DNA from: Aphelocoma coerulescens
Taxonomy: Eukaryota > Chordata > Aves > Passeriformes > Corvidae
Assembly: GCF_041296385.1 (NCBI RefSeq)
Contig: NW_027183764.1
Span: forward strand, 1-64,000
Reading direction: 5' to 3'
DNA length: 64,000 bases
The position numbers and the translations under genes were made by a program. The number at the start of each line of letters is the position of its first letter. The stretch's first letter is position 1. Below, piece after piece: positions 1 to 10,244 of this stretch. The notes below the pieces were generated by a model. It had not been told where the DNA came from. It did no database searches and saw nothing but the letters and a program-made list of their open reading frames with translations.

Positions 1-1481
1 TCGGAATGAAGGCAGAGCACCGAGCTGCTGCCGTGCGCATCGCACAGGCTGCGAGAGGAAGCGTGGCTGTCACTGGCTTCTTTGCGGGTTCACGTTAGCA
101 GTTGAAAACAGAAAGTTCCACTTGCAGCTACTTGTGCTGCTACCTATTAGCTACTTGTGCTGCTACCTATTTCTCTTCCAGCTCTCCCTGGAAAGAATTG
201 TGCCGAGCTTTACGCTTCCAGATGCACAGATGACGGTGGTAGATGCGGCAGAGAATAGAAAGACAGCGCGCAGCGGACAGTTTCTGGTGCTTTACGTGAG
301 GCAAGGGGGAAGTGCAGCCCAGCAGTGGCTTTTACTTCTGGAGCCTTTTGCTTTGGTAGCAGCAGCTGCTGCGAGTGGGCAACGGAGCTGCGAGAGTGCG
401 TAATGTGACGGCACATCTCGCTGAGAAGGAAGCTGCCGAGCCGCAGCGTGTTGTGCTCCGTTTCAAGGCTACTTGGAGGAGGGGGGTACTCGAAGAACGC
501 CTTCTTTCTGGACGCGTCCTTCTGGGTGTGCTCAAGCTGCATGGACTCGGCAGCACGGAAGGTGTAAGAACCTGTTTCTGGCCAGGCAGTGTGCTGGAGT
601 GCAAAGGGCTGCGCCTTCCTTTCTGAAGCAGCCCAGAGCATTCTCAGCGGAATCTGCTTGTGAAGCAGCTCTTGGCTGGACATTTGCAAGTCGCTCCACT
701 GAGTCCACGAAGCCGGTGGCCAGCTGCTTCGTTCTTCGCCTTCTGGGCTCTGGACAGAGCTGAAGCGCAGCGATGGCTCGGAGCTTTGCCGCTCTTCGGC
801 GTGAGCACTGCACGCAGCCACAGGCTGCTGTGCACGGATTTCCCTCAGCTCGACGTACAATCATTCTCTTGCTGTTTCCCTGAGTCGAAAGTGTCCGTGT
901 AGCTCTCGCTCAGCGAAATGCGTCAGGAGAGAAACACTTGCTGGATGAGCTTTTCGCTGGCCAAGACTTTCAACGCAGCACCACCATTCGGGCAAGGAGG
1001 AGGAGAAAGGAGGAGCATCTTTTCGTCCTGGCCCGTTCTTCTGCGCGAGACGCCTCTCCGCGTCTTCGCTCCCTGCAAGGCTGTAATGTGCGCCGTGGTA
1101 CTTGGAAGTGAGAAGGCAGGTGCAGAGAGCACCGCGATCTGGCGGCGCCGTGCAGGCTGGAAAGGAAAGAGGGCTGCCACCGGAATGTGGTGCGAATACC
1201 GGTTTGCACGCGTCGAGGGTAAGCTCTGGGTGAGCTTGCTGGCCTAAAACTGTTCTCTGTGCCAGACGCAGGCGAGAAGCTTTCCGTTAAGAATCAGGCT
1301 GCCACGCAAACAGAACGTGGTGCTACCTACCTAGCGCTGCGAGGGAAAGTGCATAGCCCAGGCGTGTTTCGGCAGAAGCAGCAGCGCGGAGCATTTCGCT
1401 GCCGGCACAGCGCTCTCTGGGCGAGAAGCGGACGACGGTTTGACTCCGGCAGAATGAAAGCGCCACATGGTACGAAGAGCA
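1..1481 (+). repeat. Satellite unit 1 (1,481 bp, with 23-bp duplication)
   Basis: Genotype: no extra CTA, 393T, 522A (at 545), 1370A, 1439G. It is longer than the others only because of the 23-bp tandem duplication at 127-172. Confidence 0.96.
127..172 (+). repeat. 23-bp tandem duplication private to unit 1
   Basis: A 23-bp segment beginning GCTACTTGTGC occurs twice in a row (127-149 and 150-172). The copies differ only in the last base (A versus T). Every other unit has it once, so this is a recent private duplication. It sits just before a pyrimidine-rich TTTCTCTTCCAG stretch. Confidence 0.95.
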
Positions 1482-1513
1482 TCGGAATGAAGGCAGAGCA
1501 CCGAGCTGCTGCC

Positions 1514-1526
1514 GTGCGCATCGCAC
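1514..1526. repeat. Short inverted repeat GTGCG-CAT-CGCAC
   Basis: Perfect 5-bp arms (1514-1518 and 1522-1526) with a 3-base spacer. It recurs once per unit. Arms this short are expected by chance in 1.46 kb, so no function is implied. Confidence 0.5.
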
Positions 1527-1816
1527 AGGCTGCGAGAGGAAGCGTGGCTGTCACTGGCTTCTTTGCGGGTTCACGTTAGCAGTTGAAAACAGAAAGTTCC
1601 ACTTGCAGCTACTTGTGCTGCTACCTATTTCTCTTCCAGCTCTCCCTGGAAAGAATTGTGCCGAGCTTTACGCTTCCAGATGCACAGATGACGGTGGTAG
1701 ATGCGGCAGAGAATAGAAAGACAGCGCGCAGCGGACAGTTTCTGGTGCTTTACGTGAGGCAAGGGGGAAGTGCAGCCCAGCAGTGGCTTTTACTTCTGGA
1801 GCCTTTTGCTTTGGTA

Positions 1817-1830
1817 GCAGCAGCTGCTGC
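1817..1830. repeat. 14-bp perfect palindrome GCAGCAGCTGCTGC
   Basis: The palindrome is made of CAG triplets meeting CTG triplets, at unit bases 336-349, and recurs in every unit, giving one every 1.46 kb. It could extrude a small hairpin on either strand. I see no triplet-number variation among copies. Confidence 0.75.
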
Positions 1831-1860
1831 GAGTGGGCAACGGAGCTGCGAGAGTGCGTA

Positions 1861-1874
1861 ATGTGACGGCACAT
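1861..1874. repeat. Small hairpin ATGTG-ACGG-CACAT containing polymorphic base 393
   Basis: Five-base arms (1861-1865, 1870-1874) flank a 4-base loop. The last base of the right arm is the T/C polymorphism at unit base 393. The C allele, seen in 13 units, breaks the outermost pair. Chance occurrence is quite possible. Confidence 0.5.
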
Positions 1875-1967
1875 CTCGCTGAGAAGGAAGCTGCCGAGCC
1901 GCAGCGTGTTGTGCTCCGTTTCAAGGCTACTTGGAGGAGGGGGGTACTCGAAGAACGCCTTCTTTCT

Positions 1968-1977
1968 GGACGCGTCC
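1968..1977. repeat. 10-bp perfect palindrome GGACGCGTCC
   Basis: It contains an MluI site (ACGCGT) and recurs once per unit. A second ACGCGT without the extended symmetry lies near the end of the unit (in GCACGCGTCGAG). No protein-binding role can be assigned. Confidence 0.6.
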
Positions 1978-2363
1978 TTCTGGGTGTGCTCAAGCTGCAT
2001 GGGCTCGGCAGCACGGAAGGTGTAAGAACCTGTTTCTGGCCAGGCAGTGTGCTGGAGTGCAAAGGGCTGCGCCTTCCTTTCTGAAGCAGCCCAGAGCATT
2101 CTCAGCGGAATCTGCTTGTGAAGCAGCTCTTGGCTGGACATTTGCAAGTCGCTCCACTGAGTCCACGAAGCCGGTGGCCAGCTGCTTCGTTCTTCGCCTT
2201 CTGGGCTCTGGACAGAGCTGAAGCGCAGCGATGGCTCGGAGCTTTGCCGCTCTTCGGCGTGAGCACTGCACGCAGCCACAGGCTGCTGTGCACGGATTTC
2301 CCTCAGCTCGACGTACAATCATTCTCTTGCTGTTTCCCTGAGTCGAAAGTGTCCGTGTAGCTC

Positions 2364-2374
2364 TCGCTCAGCGA
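2364..2374. repeat. Near-palindrome TCGCTCAGCGA
   Basis: Perfect 5-bp arms around a single C, just upstream of an ATG-initiated open frame of no recognisable product. Unit 12 has lost one C in the right arm (near 16970), so strict conservation is not required for the copy to persist. Confidence 0.5.
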
Positions 2375-2451
2375 AATGCGTCAGGAGAGAAACACTTGCT
2401 GGATGAGCTTTTCGCTGGCCAAGACTTTCAACGCAGCACCACCATTCGGGC

Positions 2452-2473
2452 AAGGAGGAGGAGAAAGGAGGAG
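2452..2473 (+). repeat. 22-base pure purine tract
   Basis: An AAGGAGGAGGAG-type run with a mirror-like AGGAGG pattern, a class able to form triplex or H-DNA in supercoiled DNA. It is present in every unit; in unit 24 the flanking GGG and TTTT runs have each lost a base. Structure formation is inference only. Confidence 0.65.
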
Positions 2474-2780
2474 CATCTTTTCGTCCTGGCCCGTTCTTCT
2501 GCGCGAGACGCCTCTCCGCGTCTTCGCTCCCTGCAAGGCTGTAATGTGCGCCGTGGTACTTGGAAGTGAGAAGGCAGGTGCAGAGAGCACCGCGATCTGG
2601 CGGCGCCGTGCAGGCTGGAAAGGAAAGAGGGCTGCCACCGGAATGTGGTGCGAATACCGGTTTGCACGCGTCGAGGGTAAGCTCTGGGTGAGCTTGCTGG
2701 CCTAAAACTGTTCTCTGTGCCAGACGCAGGCGAGAAGCTTTCCGTTAAGAATCAGGCTGCCACGCAAACAGAACGTGGTG

Positions 2781-2786
2781 CTACTA
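2781..2786 (+). repeat. CTA copy-number polymorphism (1 versus 2 copies)
   Basis: Unit 2 has CTACTACCTACCTAG where the shorter form has CTACCTACCTAG. This difference alone separates the 1,461-bp and 1,458-bp classes. Of 43 units in which the site is visible, 17 carry the extra CTA. It looks like replication slippage followed by spreading of both alleles through the array. Confidence 0.95.
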
Positions 2787-2942
2787 CCTACCTAGCGCTG
2801 CGAGGGAAAGTGCATAGCCCAGGCGTGTTTCGGCAGAAGCAGCAGCGCGGAGCATTTCGCTGCCGGCACAGCGCTCTCTGGGCGAGAAGCGGACGACGGT
2901 TTGACTCCGGCAGAATGAAAGCGCCACATGGTACGAAGAGCA

Positions 2943-4403
2943 TCGGAATGAAGGCAGAGCACCGAGCTGCTGCCGTGCGCATCGCACAGGCTGCGAGAGG
3001 AAGCGTGGCTGTCACTGGCTTCTTTGCGGGTTCACGTTAGCAGTTGAAAACAGAAAGTTCCACTTGCAGCTACTTGTGCTGCTACCTATTTCTCTTCCAG
3101 CTCTCCCTGGAAAGAATTGTGCCGAGCTTTACGCTTCCAGATGCACAGATGACGGTGGTAGATGCGGCAGAGAATAGAAAGACAGCGCGCAGCGGACAGT
3201 TTCTGGTGCTTTACGTGAGGCAAGGGGGAAGTGCAGCCCAGCAGTGGCTTTTACTTCTGGAGCCTTTTGCTTTGGTAGCAGCAGCTGCTGCGAGTGGGCA
3301 ACGGAGCTGCGAGAGTGCGTAATGTGACGGCACATCTCGCTGAGAAGGAAGCTGCCGAGCCGCAGCGTGTTGTGCTCCGTTTCAAGGCTACTTGGAGGAG
3401 GGGGGTACTCGAAGAACGCCTTCTTTCTGGACGCGTCCTTCTGGGTGTGCTCAAGCTGCATGGGCTCGGCAGCACGGAAGGTGTAAGAACCTGTTTCTGG
3501 CCAGGCAGTGTGCTGGAGTGCAAAGGGCTGCGCCTTCCTTTCTGAAGCAGCCCAGAGCATTCTCAGCGGAATCTGCTTGTGAAGCAGCTCTTGGCTGGAC
3601 ATTTGCAAGTCGCTCCACTGAGTCCACGAAGCCGGTGGCCAGCTGCTTCGTTCTTCGCCTTCTGGGCTCTGGACAGAGCTGAAGCGCAGCGATGGCTCGG
3701 AGCTTTGCCGCTCTTCGGCGTGAGCACTGCACGCAGCCACAGGCTGCTGTGCACGGATTTCCCTCAGCTCGACGTACAATCATTCTCTTGCTGTTTCCCT
3801 GAGTCGAAAGTGTCCGTGTAGCTCTCGCTCAGCGAAATGCGTCAGGAGAGAAACACTTGCTGGATGAGCTTTTCGCTGGCCAAGACTTTCAACGCAGCAC
3901 CACCATTCGGGCAAGGAGGAGGAGAAAGGAGGAGCATCTTTTCGTCCTGGCCCGTTCTTCTGCGCGAGACGCCTCTCCGCGTCTTCGCTCCCTGCAAGGC
4001 TGTAATGTGCGCCGTGGTACTTGGAAGTGAGAAGGCAGGTGCAGAGAGCACCGCGATCTGGCGGCGCCGTGCAGGCTGGAAAGGAAAGAGGGCTGCCACC
4101 GGAATGTGGTGCGAATACCGGTTTGCACGCGTCGAGGGTAAGCTCTGGGTGAGCTTGCTGGCCTAAAACTGTTCTCTGTGCCAGACGCAGGCGAGAAGCT
4201 TTCCGTTAAGAATCAGGCTGCCACGCAAACAGAACGTGGTGCTACTACCTACCTAGCGCTGCGAGGGAAAGTGCATAGCCCAGGCGTGTTTCGGCAGAAG
4301 CAGCAGCGCGGAGCGTTTCGCTGCCGGCACAGCGCTCTCTGGGCGAGAAGCGGACGACGGTTTGACTCCGGCAGAATGAAAGCGCCACATGGTACGAAGA
4401 GCA
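2943..4403 (+). repeat. Satellite unit 3 (1,461 bp)
   Basis: Genotype: extra CTA, 393T, 522G, 1370G (at 4315), 1439G. The 1370G allele is otherwise seen only in unit 27. Confidence 0.97.
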
Positions 4404-5864
4404 TCGGAATGAAGGCAGAGCACCGAGCTGCTGCCGTGCGCATCGCACAGGCTGCGAGAGGAAGCGTGGCTGTCACTGGCTTCTTTGCGGGTTCACGTTA
4501 GCAGTTGAAAACAGAAAGTTCCACTTGCAGCTACTTGTGCTGCTACCTATTTCTCTTCCAGCTCTCCCTGGAAAGAATTGTGCCGAGCTTTACGCTTCCA
4601 GATGCACAGATGACGGTGGTAGATGCGGCAGAGAATAGAAAGACAGCGCGCAGCGGACAGTTTCTGGTGCTTTACGTGAGGCAAGGGGGAAGTGCAGCCC
4701 AGCAGTGGCTTTTACTTCTGGAGCCTTTTGCTTTGGTAGCAGCAGCTGCTGCGAGTGGGCAACGGAGCTGCGAGAGTGCGTAATGTGACGGCACACCTCG
4801 CTGAGAAGGAAGCTGCCGAGCCGCAGCGTGTTGTGCTCCGTTTCAAGGCTACTTGGAGGAGGGGGGTACTCGAAGAACGCCTTCTTTCTGGACGCGTCCT
4901 TCTGGGTGTGCTCAAGCTGCATGGGCTCGGCAGCACGGAAGGTGTAAGAACCTGTTTCTGGCCAGGCAGTGTGCTGGAGTGCAAAGGGCTGCGCCTTCCT
5001 TTCTGAAGCAGCCCAGAGCATTCTCAGCGGAATCTGCTTGTGAAGCAGCTCTTGGCTGGACATTTGCAAGTCGCTCCACTGAGTCCACGAAGCCGGTGGC
5101 CAGCTGCTTCGTTCTTCGCCTTCTGGGCTCTGGACAGAGCTGAAGCGCAGCGATGGCTCGGAGCTTTGCCGCTCTTCGGCGTGAGCACTGCACGCAGCCA
5201 CAGGCTGCTGTGCACGGATTTCCCTCAGCTCGACGTACAATCATTCTCTTGCTGTTTCCCTGAGTCGAAAGTGTCCGTGTAGCTCTCGCTCAGCGAAATG
5301 CGTCAGGAGAGAAACACTTGCTGGATGAGCTTTTCGCTGGCCAAGACTTTCAACGCAGCACCACCATTCGGGCAAGGAGGAGGAGAAAGGAGGAGCATCT
5401 TTTCGTCCTGGCCCGTTCTTCTGCGCGAGACGCCTCTCCGCGTCTTCGCTCCCTGCAAGGCTGTAATGTGCGCCGTGGTACTTGGAAGTGAGAAGGCAGG
5501 TGCAGAGAGCACCGCGATCTGGCGGCGCCGTGCAGGCTGGAAAGGAAAGAGGGCTGCCACCGGAATGTGGTGCGAATACCGGTTTGCACGCGTCGAGGGT
5601 AAGCTCTGGGTGAGCTTGCTGGCCTAAAACTGTTCTCTGTGCCAGACGCAGGCGAGAAGCTTTCCGTTAAGAATCAGGCTGCCACGCAAACAGAACGTGG
5701 TGCTACTACCTACCTAGCGCTGCGAGGGAAAGTGCATAGCCCAGGCGTGTTTCGGCAGAAGCAGCAGCGCGGAGCATTTCGCTGCCGGCACAGCGCTCTC
5801 TGGGCGAGAAGCGGACGACGGTTTGACTCCGGCAGAATGAAAGCGCCACATGGTACGAAGAGCA
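4404..5864 (+). repeat. Satellite unit 4 (1,461 bp)
   Basis: Genotype: extra CTA, 393C (at 4796), 522G, 1370A, 1439G. First unit of the left eight-unit block. Only this unit and unit 30 combine CTA with 393C. Confidence 0.97.
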
Positions 5865-7325
5865 TCGGAATGAAGGCAGAGCACCGAGCTGCTGCCGTGC
5901 GCATCGCACAGGCTGCGAGAGGAAGCGTGGCTGTCACTGGCTTCTTTGCGGGTTCACGTTAGCAGTTGAAAACAGAAAGTTCCACTTGCAGCTACTTGTG
6001 CTGCTACCTATTTCTCTTCCAGCTCTCCCTGGAAAGAATTGTGCCGAGCTTTACGCTTCCAGATGCACAGATGACGGTGGTAGATGCGGCAGAGAATAGA
6101 AAGACAGCGCGCAGCGGACAGTTTCTGGTGCTTTACGTGAGGCAAGGGGGAAGTGCAGCCCAGCAGTGGCTTTTACTTCTGGAGCCTTTTGCTTTGGTAG
6201 CAGCAGCTGCTGCGAGTGGGCAACGGAGCTGCGAGAGTGCGTAATGTGACGGCACATCTCGCTGAGAAGGAAGCTGCCGAGCCGCAGCGTGTTGTGCTCC
6301 GTTTCAAGGCTACTTGGAGGAGGGGGGTACTCGAAGAACGCCTTCTTTCTGGACGCGTCCTTCTGGGTGTGCTCAAGCTGCATGGACTCGGCAGCACGGA
6401 AGGTGTAAGAACCTGTTTCTGGCCAGGCAGTGTGCTGGAGTGCAAAGGGCTGCGCCTTCCTTTCTGAAGCAGCCCAGAGCATTCTCAGCGGAATCTGCTT
6501 GTGAAGCAGCTCTTGGCTGGACATTTGCAAGTCGCTCCACTGAGTCCACGAAGCCGGTGGCCAGCTGCTTCGTTCTTCGCCTTCTGGGCTCTGGACAGAG
6601 CTGAAGCGCAGCGATGGCTCGGAGCTTTGCCGCTCTTCGGCGTGAGCACTGCACGCAGCCACAGGCTGCTGTGCACGGATTTCCCTCAGCTCGACGTACA
6701 ATCATTCTCTTGCTGTTTCCCTGAGTCGAAAGTGTCCGTGTAGCTCTCGCTCAGCGAAATGCGTCAGGAGAGAAACACTTGCTGGATGAGCTTTTCGCTG
6801 GCCAAGACTTTCAACGCAGCACCACCATTCGGGCAAGGAGGAGGAGAAAGGAGGAGCATCTTTTCGTCCTGGCCCGTTCTTCTGCGCGAGACGCCTCTCC
6901 GCGTCTTCGCTCCCTGCAAGGCTGTAATGTGCGCCGTGGTACTTGGAAGTGAGAAGGCAGGTGCAGAGAGCACCGCGATCTGGCGGCGCCGTGCAGGCTG
7001 GAAAGGAAAGAGGGCTGCCACCGGAATGTGGTGCGAATACCGGTTTGCACGCGTCGAGGGTAAGCTCTGGGTGAGCTTGCTGGCCTAAAACTGTTCTCTG
7101 TGCCAGACGCAGGCGAGAAGCTTTCCGTTAAGAATCAGGCTGCCACGCAAACAGAACGTGGTGCTACTACCTACCTAGCGCTGCGAGGGAAAGTGCATAG
7201 CCCAGGCGTGTTTCGGCAGAAGCAGCAGCGCGGAGCATTTCGCTGCCGGCACAGCGCTCTCTGGGCGAGAAGCGGACGACGGTTTGACTCCGGCAGAATG
7301 AAAGCGCCACATGGTACGAAGAGCA
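5865..7325 (+). repeat. Satellite unit 5 (1,461 bp)
   Basis: Genotype: extra CTA, 393T, 522A (at 6386), 1370A, 1439G. The only unit combining CTA with 522A. Confidence 0.97.
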
Positions 7326-8783
7326 TCGGAATGAAGGCAGAGCACCGAGCTGCTGCCGTGCGCATCGCACAGGCTGCGAGAGGAAGCGTGGCTGTCACTG
7401 GCTTCTTTGCGGGTTCACGTTAGCAGTTGAAAACAGAAAGTTCCACTTGCAGCTACTTGTGCTGCTACCTATTTCTCTTCCAGCTCTCCCTGGAAAGAAT
7501 TGTGCCGAGCTTTACGCTTCCAGATGCACAGATGACGGTGGTAGATGCGGCAGAGAATAGAAAGACAGCGCGCAGCGGACAGTTTCTGGTGCTTTACGTG
7601 AGGCAAGGGGGAAGTGCAGCCCAGCAGTGGCTTTTACTTCTGGAGCCTTTTGCTTTGGTAGCAGCAGCTGCTGCGAGTGGGCAACGGAGCTGCGAGAGTG
7701 CGTAATGTGACGGCACACCTCGCTGAGAAGGAAGCTGCCGAGCCGCAGCGTGTTGTGCTCCGTTTCAAGGCTACTTGGAGGAGGGGGGTACTCGAAGAAC
7801 GCCTTCTTTCTGGACGCGTCCTTCTGGGTGTGCTCAAGCTGCATGGGCTCGGCAGCACGGAAGGTGTAAGAACCTGTTTCTGGCCAGGCAGTGTGCTGGA
7901 GTGCAAAGGGCTGCGCCTTCCTTTCTGAAGCAGCCCAGAGCATTCTCAGCGGAATCTGCTTGTGAAGCAGCTCTTGGCTGGACATTTGCAAGTCGCTCCA
8001 CTGAGTCCACGAAGCCGGTGGCCAGCTGCTTCGTTCTTCGCCTTCTGGGCTCTGGACAGAGCTGAAGCGCAGCGATGGCTCGGAGCTTTGCCGCTCTTCG
8101 GCGTGAGCACTGCACGCAGCCACAGGCTGCTGTGCACGGATTTCCCTCAGCTCGACGTACAATCATTCTCTTGCTGTTTCCCTGAGTCGAAAGTGTCCGT
8201 GTAGCTCTCGCTCAGCGAAATGCGTCAGGAGAGAAACACTTGCTGGATGAGCTTTTCGCTGGCCAAGACTTTCAACGCAGCACCACCATTCGGGCAAGGA
8301 GGAGGAGAAAGGAGGAGCATCTTTTCGTCCTGGCCCGTTCTTCTGCGCGAGACGCCTCTCCGCGTCTTCGCTCCCTGCAAGGCTGTAATGTGCGCCGTGG
8401 TACTTGGAAGTGAGAAGGCAGGTGCAGAGAGCACCGCGATCTGGCGGCGCCGTGCAGGCTGGAAAGGAAAGAGGGCTGCCACCGGAATGTGGTGCGAATA
8501 CCGGTTTGCACGCGTCGAGGGTAAGCTCTGGGTGAGCTTGCTGGCCTAAAACTGTTCTCTGTGCCAGACGCAGGCGAGAAGCTTTCCGTTAAGAATCAGG
8601 CTGCCACGCAAACAGAACGTGGTGCTACCTACCTAGCGCTGCGAGGGAAAGTGCATAGCCCAGGCGTGTTTCGGCAGAAGCAGCAGCGCGGAGCATTTCG
8701 CTGCCGGCACAGCGCTCTCTGGGCGAGAAGCGGACGACGGTTTGACTCCGGCAGAATGAAAGCGCCACATGGTACGAAGAGCA
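7326..8783 (+). repeat. Satellite unit 6 (1,458 bp)
   Basis: Genotype: no extra CTA, 393C (at 7718), 522G, 1370A, 1439G. Counterpart of unit 14 in the eight-unit echo. Confidence 0.97.
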
Positions 8784-10244
8784 TCGGAATGAAGGCAGAG
8801 CACCGAGCTGCTGCCGTGCGCATCGCACAGGCTGCGAGAGGAAGCGTGGCTGTCACTGGCTTCTTTGCGGGTTCACGTTAGCAGTTGAAAACAGAAAGTT
8901 CCACTTGCAGCTACTTGTGCTGCTACCTATTTCTCTTCCAGCTCTCCCTGGAAAGAATTGTGCCGAGCTTTACGCTTCCAGATGCACAGATGACGGTGGT
9001 AGATGCGGCAGAGAATAGAAAGACAGCGCGCAGCGGACAGTTTCTGGTGCTTTACGTGAGGCAAGGGGGAAGTGCAGCCCAGCAGTGGCTTTTACTTCTG
9101 GAGCCTTTTGCTTTGGTAGCAGCAGCTGCTGCGAGTGGGCAACGGAGCTGCGAGAGTGCGTAATGTGACGGCACATCTCGCTGAGAAGGAAGCTGCCGAG
9201 CCGCAGCGTGTTGTGCTCCGTTTCAAGGCTACTTGGAGGAGGGGGGTACTCGAAGAACGCCTTCTTTCTGGACGCGTCCTTCTGGGTGTGCTCAAGCTGC
9301 ATGGGCTCGGCAGCACGGAAGGTGTAAGAACCTGTTTCTGGCCAGGCAGTGTGCTGGAGTGCAAAGGGCTGCGCCTTCCTTTCTGAAGCAGCCCAGAGCA
9401 TTCTCAGCGGAATCTGCTTGTGAAGCAGCTCTTGGCTGGACATTTGCAAGTCGCTCCACTGAGTCCACGAAGCCGGTGGCCAGCTGCTTCGTTCTTCGCC
9501 TTCTGGGCTCTGGACAGAGCTGAAGCGCAGCGATGGCTCGGAGCTTTGCCGCTCTTCGGCGTGAGCACTGCACGCAGCCACAGGCTGCTGTGCACGGATT
9601 TCCCTCAGCTCGACGTACAATCATTCTCTTGCTGTTTCCCTGAGTCGAAAGTGTCCGTGTAGCTCTCGCTCAGCGAAATGCGTCAGGAGAGAAACACTTG
9701 CTGGATGAGCTTTTCGCTGGCCAAGACTTTCAACGCAGCACCACCATTCGGGCAAGGAGGAGGAGAAAGGAGGAGCATCTTTTCGTCCTGGCCCGTTCTT
9801 CTGCGCGAGACGCCTCTCCGCGTCTTCGCTCCCTGCAAGGCTGTAATGTGCGCCGTGGTACTTGGAAGTGAGAAGGCAGGTGCAGAGAGCACCGCGATCT
9901 GGCGGCGCCGTGCAGGCTGGAAAGGAAAGAGGGCTGCCACCGGAATGTGGTGCGAATACCGGTTTGCACGCGTCGAGGGTAAGCTCTGGGTGAGCTTGCT
10001 GGCCTAAAACTGTTCTCTGTGCCAGACGCAGGCGAGAAGCTTTCCGTTAAGAATCAGGCTGCCACGCAAACAGAACGTGGTGCTACTACCTACCTAGCGC
10101 TGCGAGGGAAAGTGCATAGCCCAGGCGTGTTTCGGCAGAAGCAGCAGCGCGGAGCATTTCGCTGCCGGCACAGCGCTCTCTGGGCGAGAAGCGGACGACG
10201 GTTTGACTCCGGCAGAATGAAAGCGCCACATGGTACGAAGAGCA
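8784..10244 (+). repeat. Satellite unit 7 (1,461 bp)
   Basis: Genotype: extra CTA, 393T, 522G, 1370A, 1439G. Confidence 0.97.

Larger units (their letters stand above)
1482..2942 (+). repeat. Satellite unit 2 (1,461 bp; reference unit here)
   Basis: Genotype: extra CTA, 393T, 522G, 1370A, 1439G. It has no private change, so the short internal motifs are annotated once, in this copy, and recur at the same offset in the others. Confidence 0.97.

Noticed and set aside
1668..2318. 216-codon minus-strand open frame recurring in nearly every unit
   Set aside because: Its 5' end is TTG, not ATG; the first in-frame methionine codon comes about 60 codons in. The product resembles no known family and is of low-complexity, serine- and glutamine-rich type. 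The shared variants at bases 393 and 522 both change an amino acid in it, and units 21, 24 and 25 break or refashion it. Recurrence is explained by array homogeneity, not selection.
1990..2322. 110-codon minus-strand frame starting with ATG, arginine- and alanine-rich
   Set aside because: It overlaps the 216-codon frame in another phase. Its composition matches random translation of GC-rich DNA and it has no family match. An indel fuses it to another frame in unit 24.
2440..2475. CENP-B-box-like motif near ATTCGGGCAAGG
   Set aside because: It fits only the first TTCG core; the required downstream A-NN-CGGG pattern is absent here and elsewhere in the unit.
2376..2705. 109-codon plus-strand frame starting with ATG
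   Set aside because: No recognisable domain; frames of this size are expected in GC-rich DNA. It overlaps equally long frames on the other strand and is frameshifted in unit 24. Without transcripts or homologues it does not qualify as a gene.
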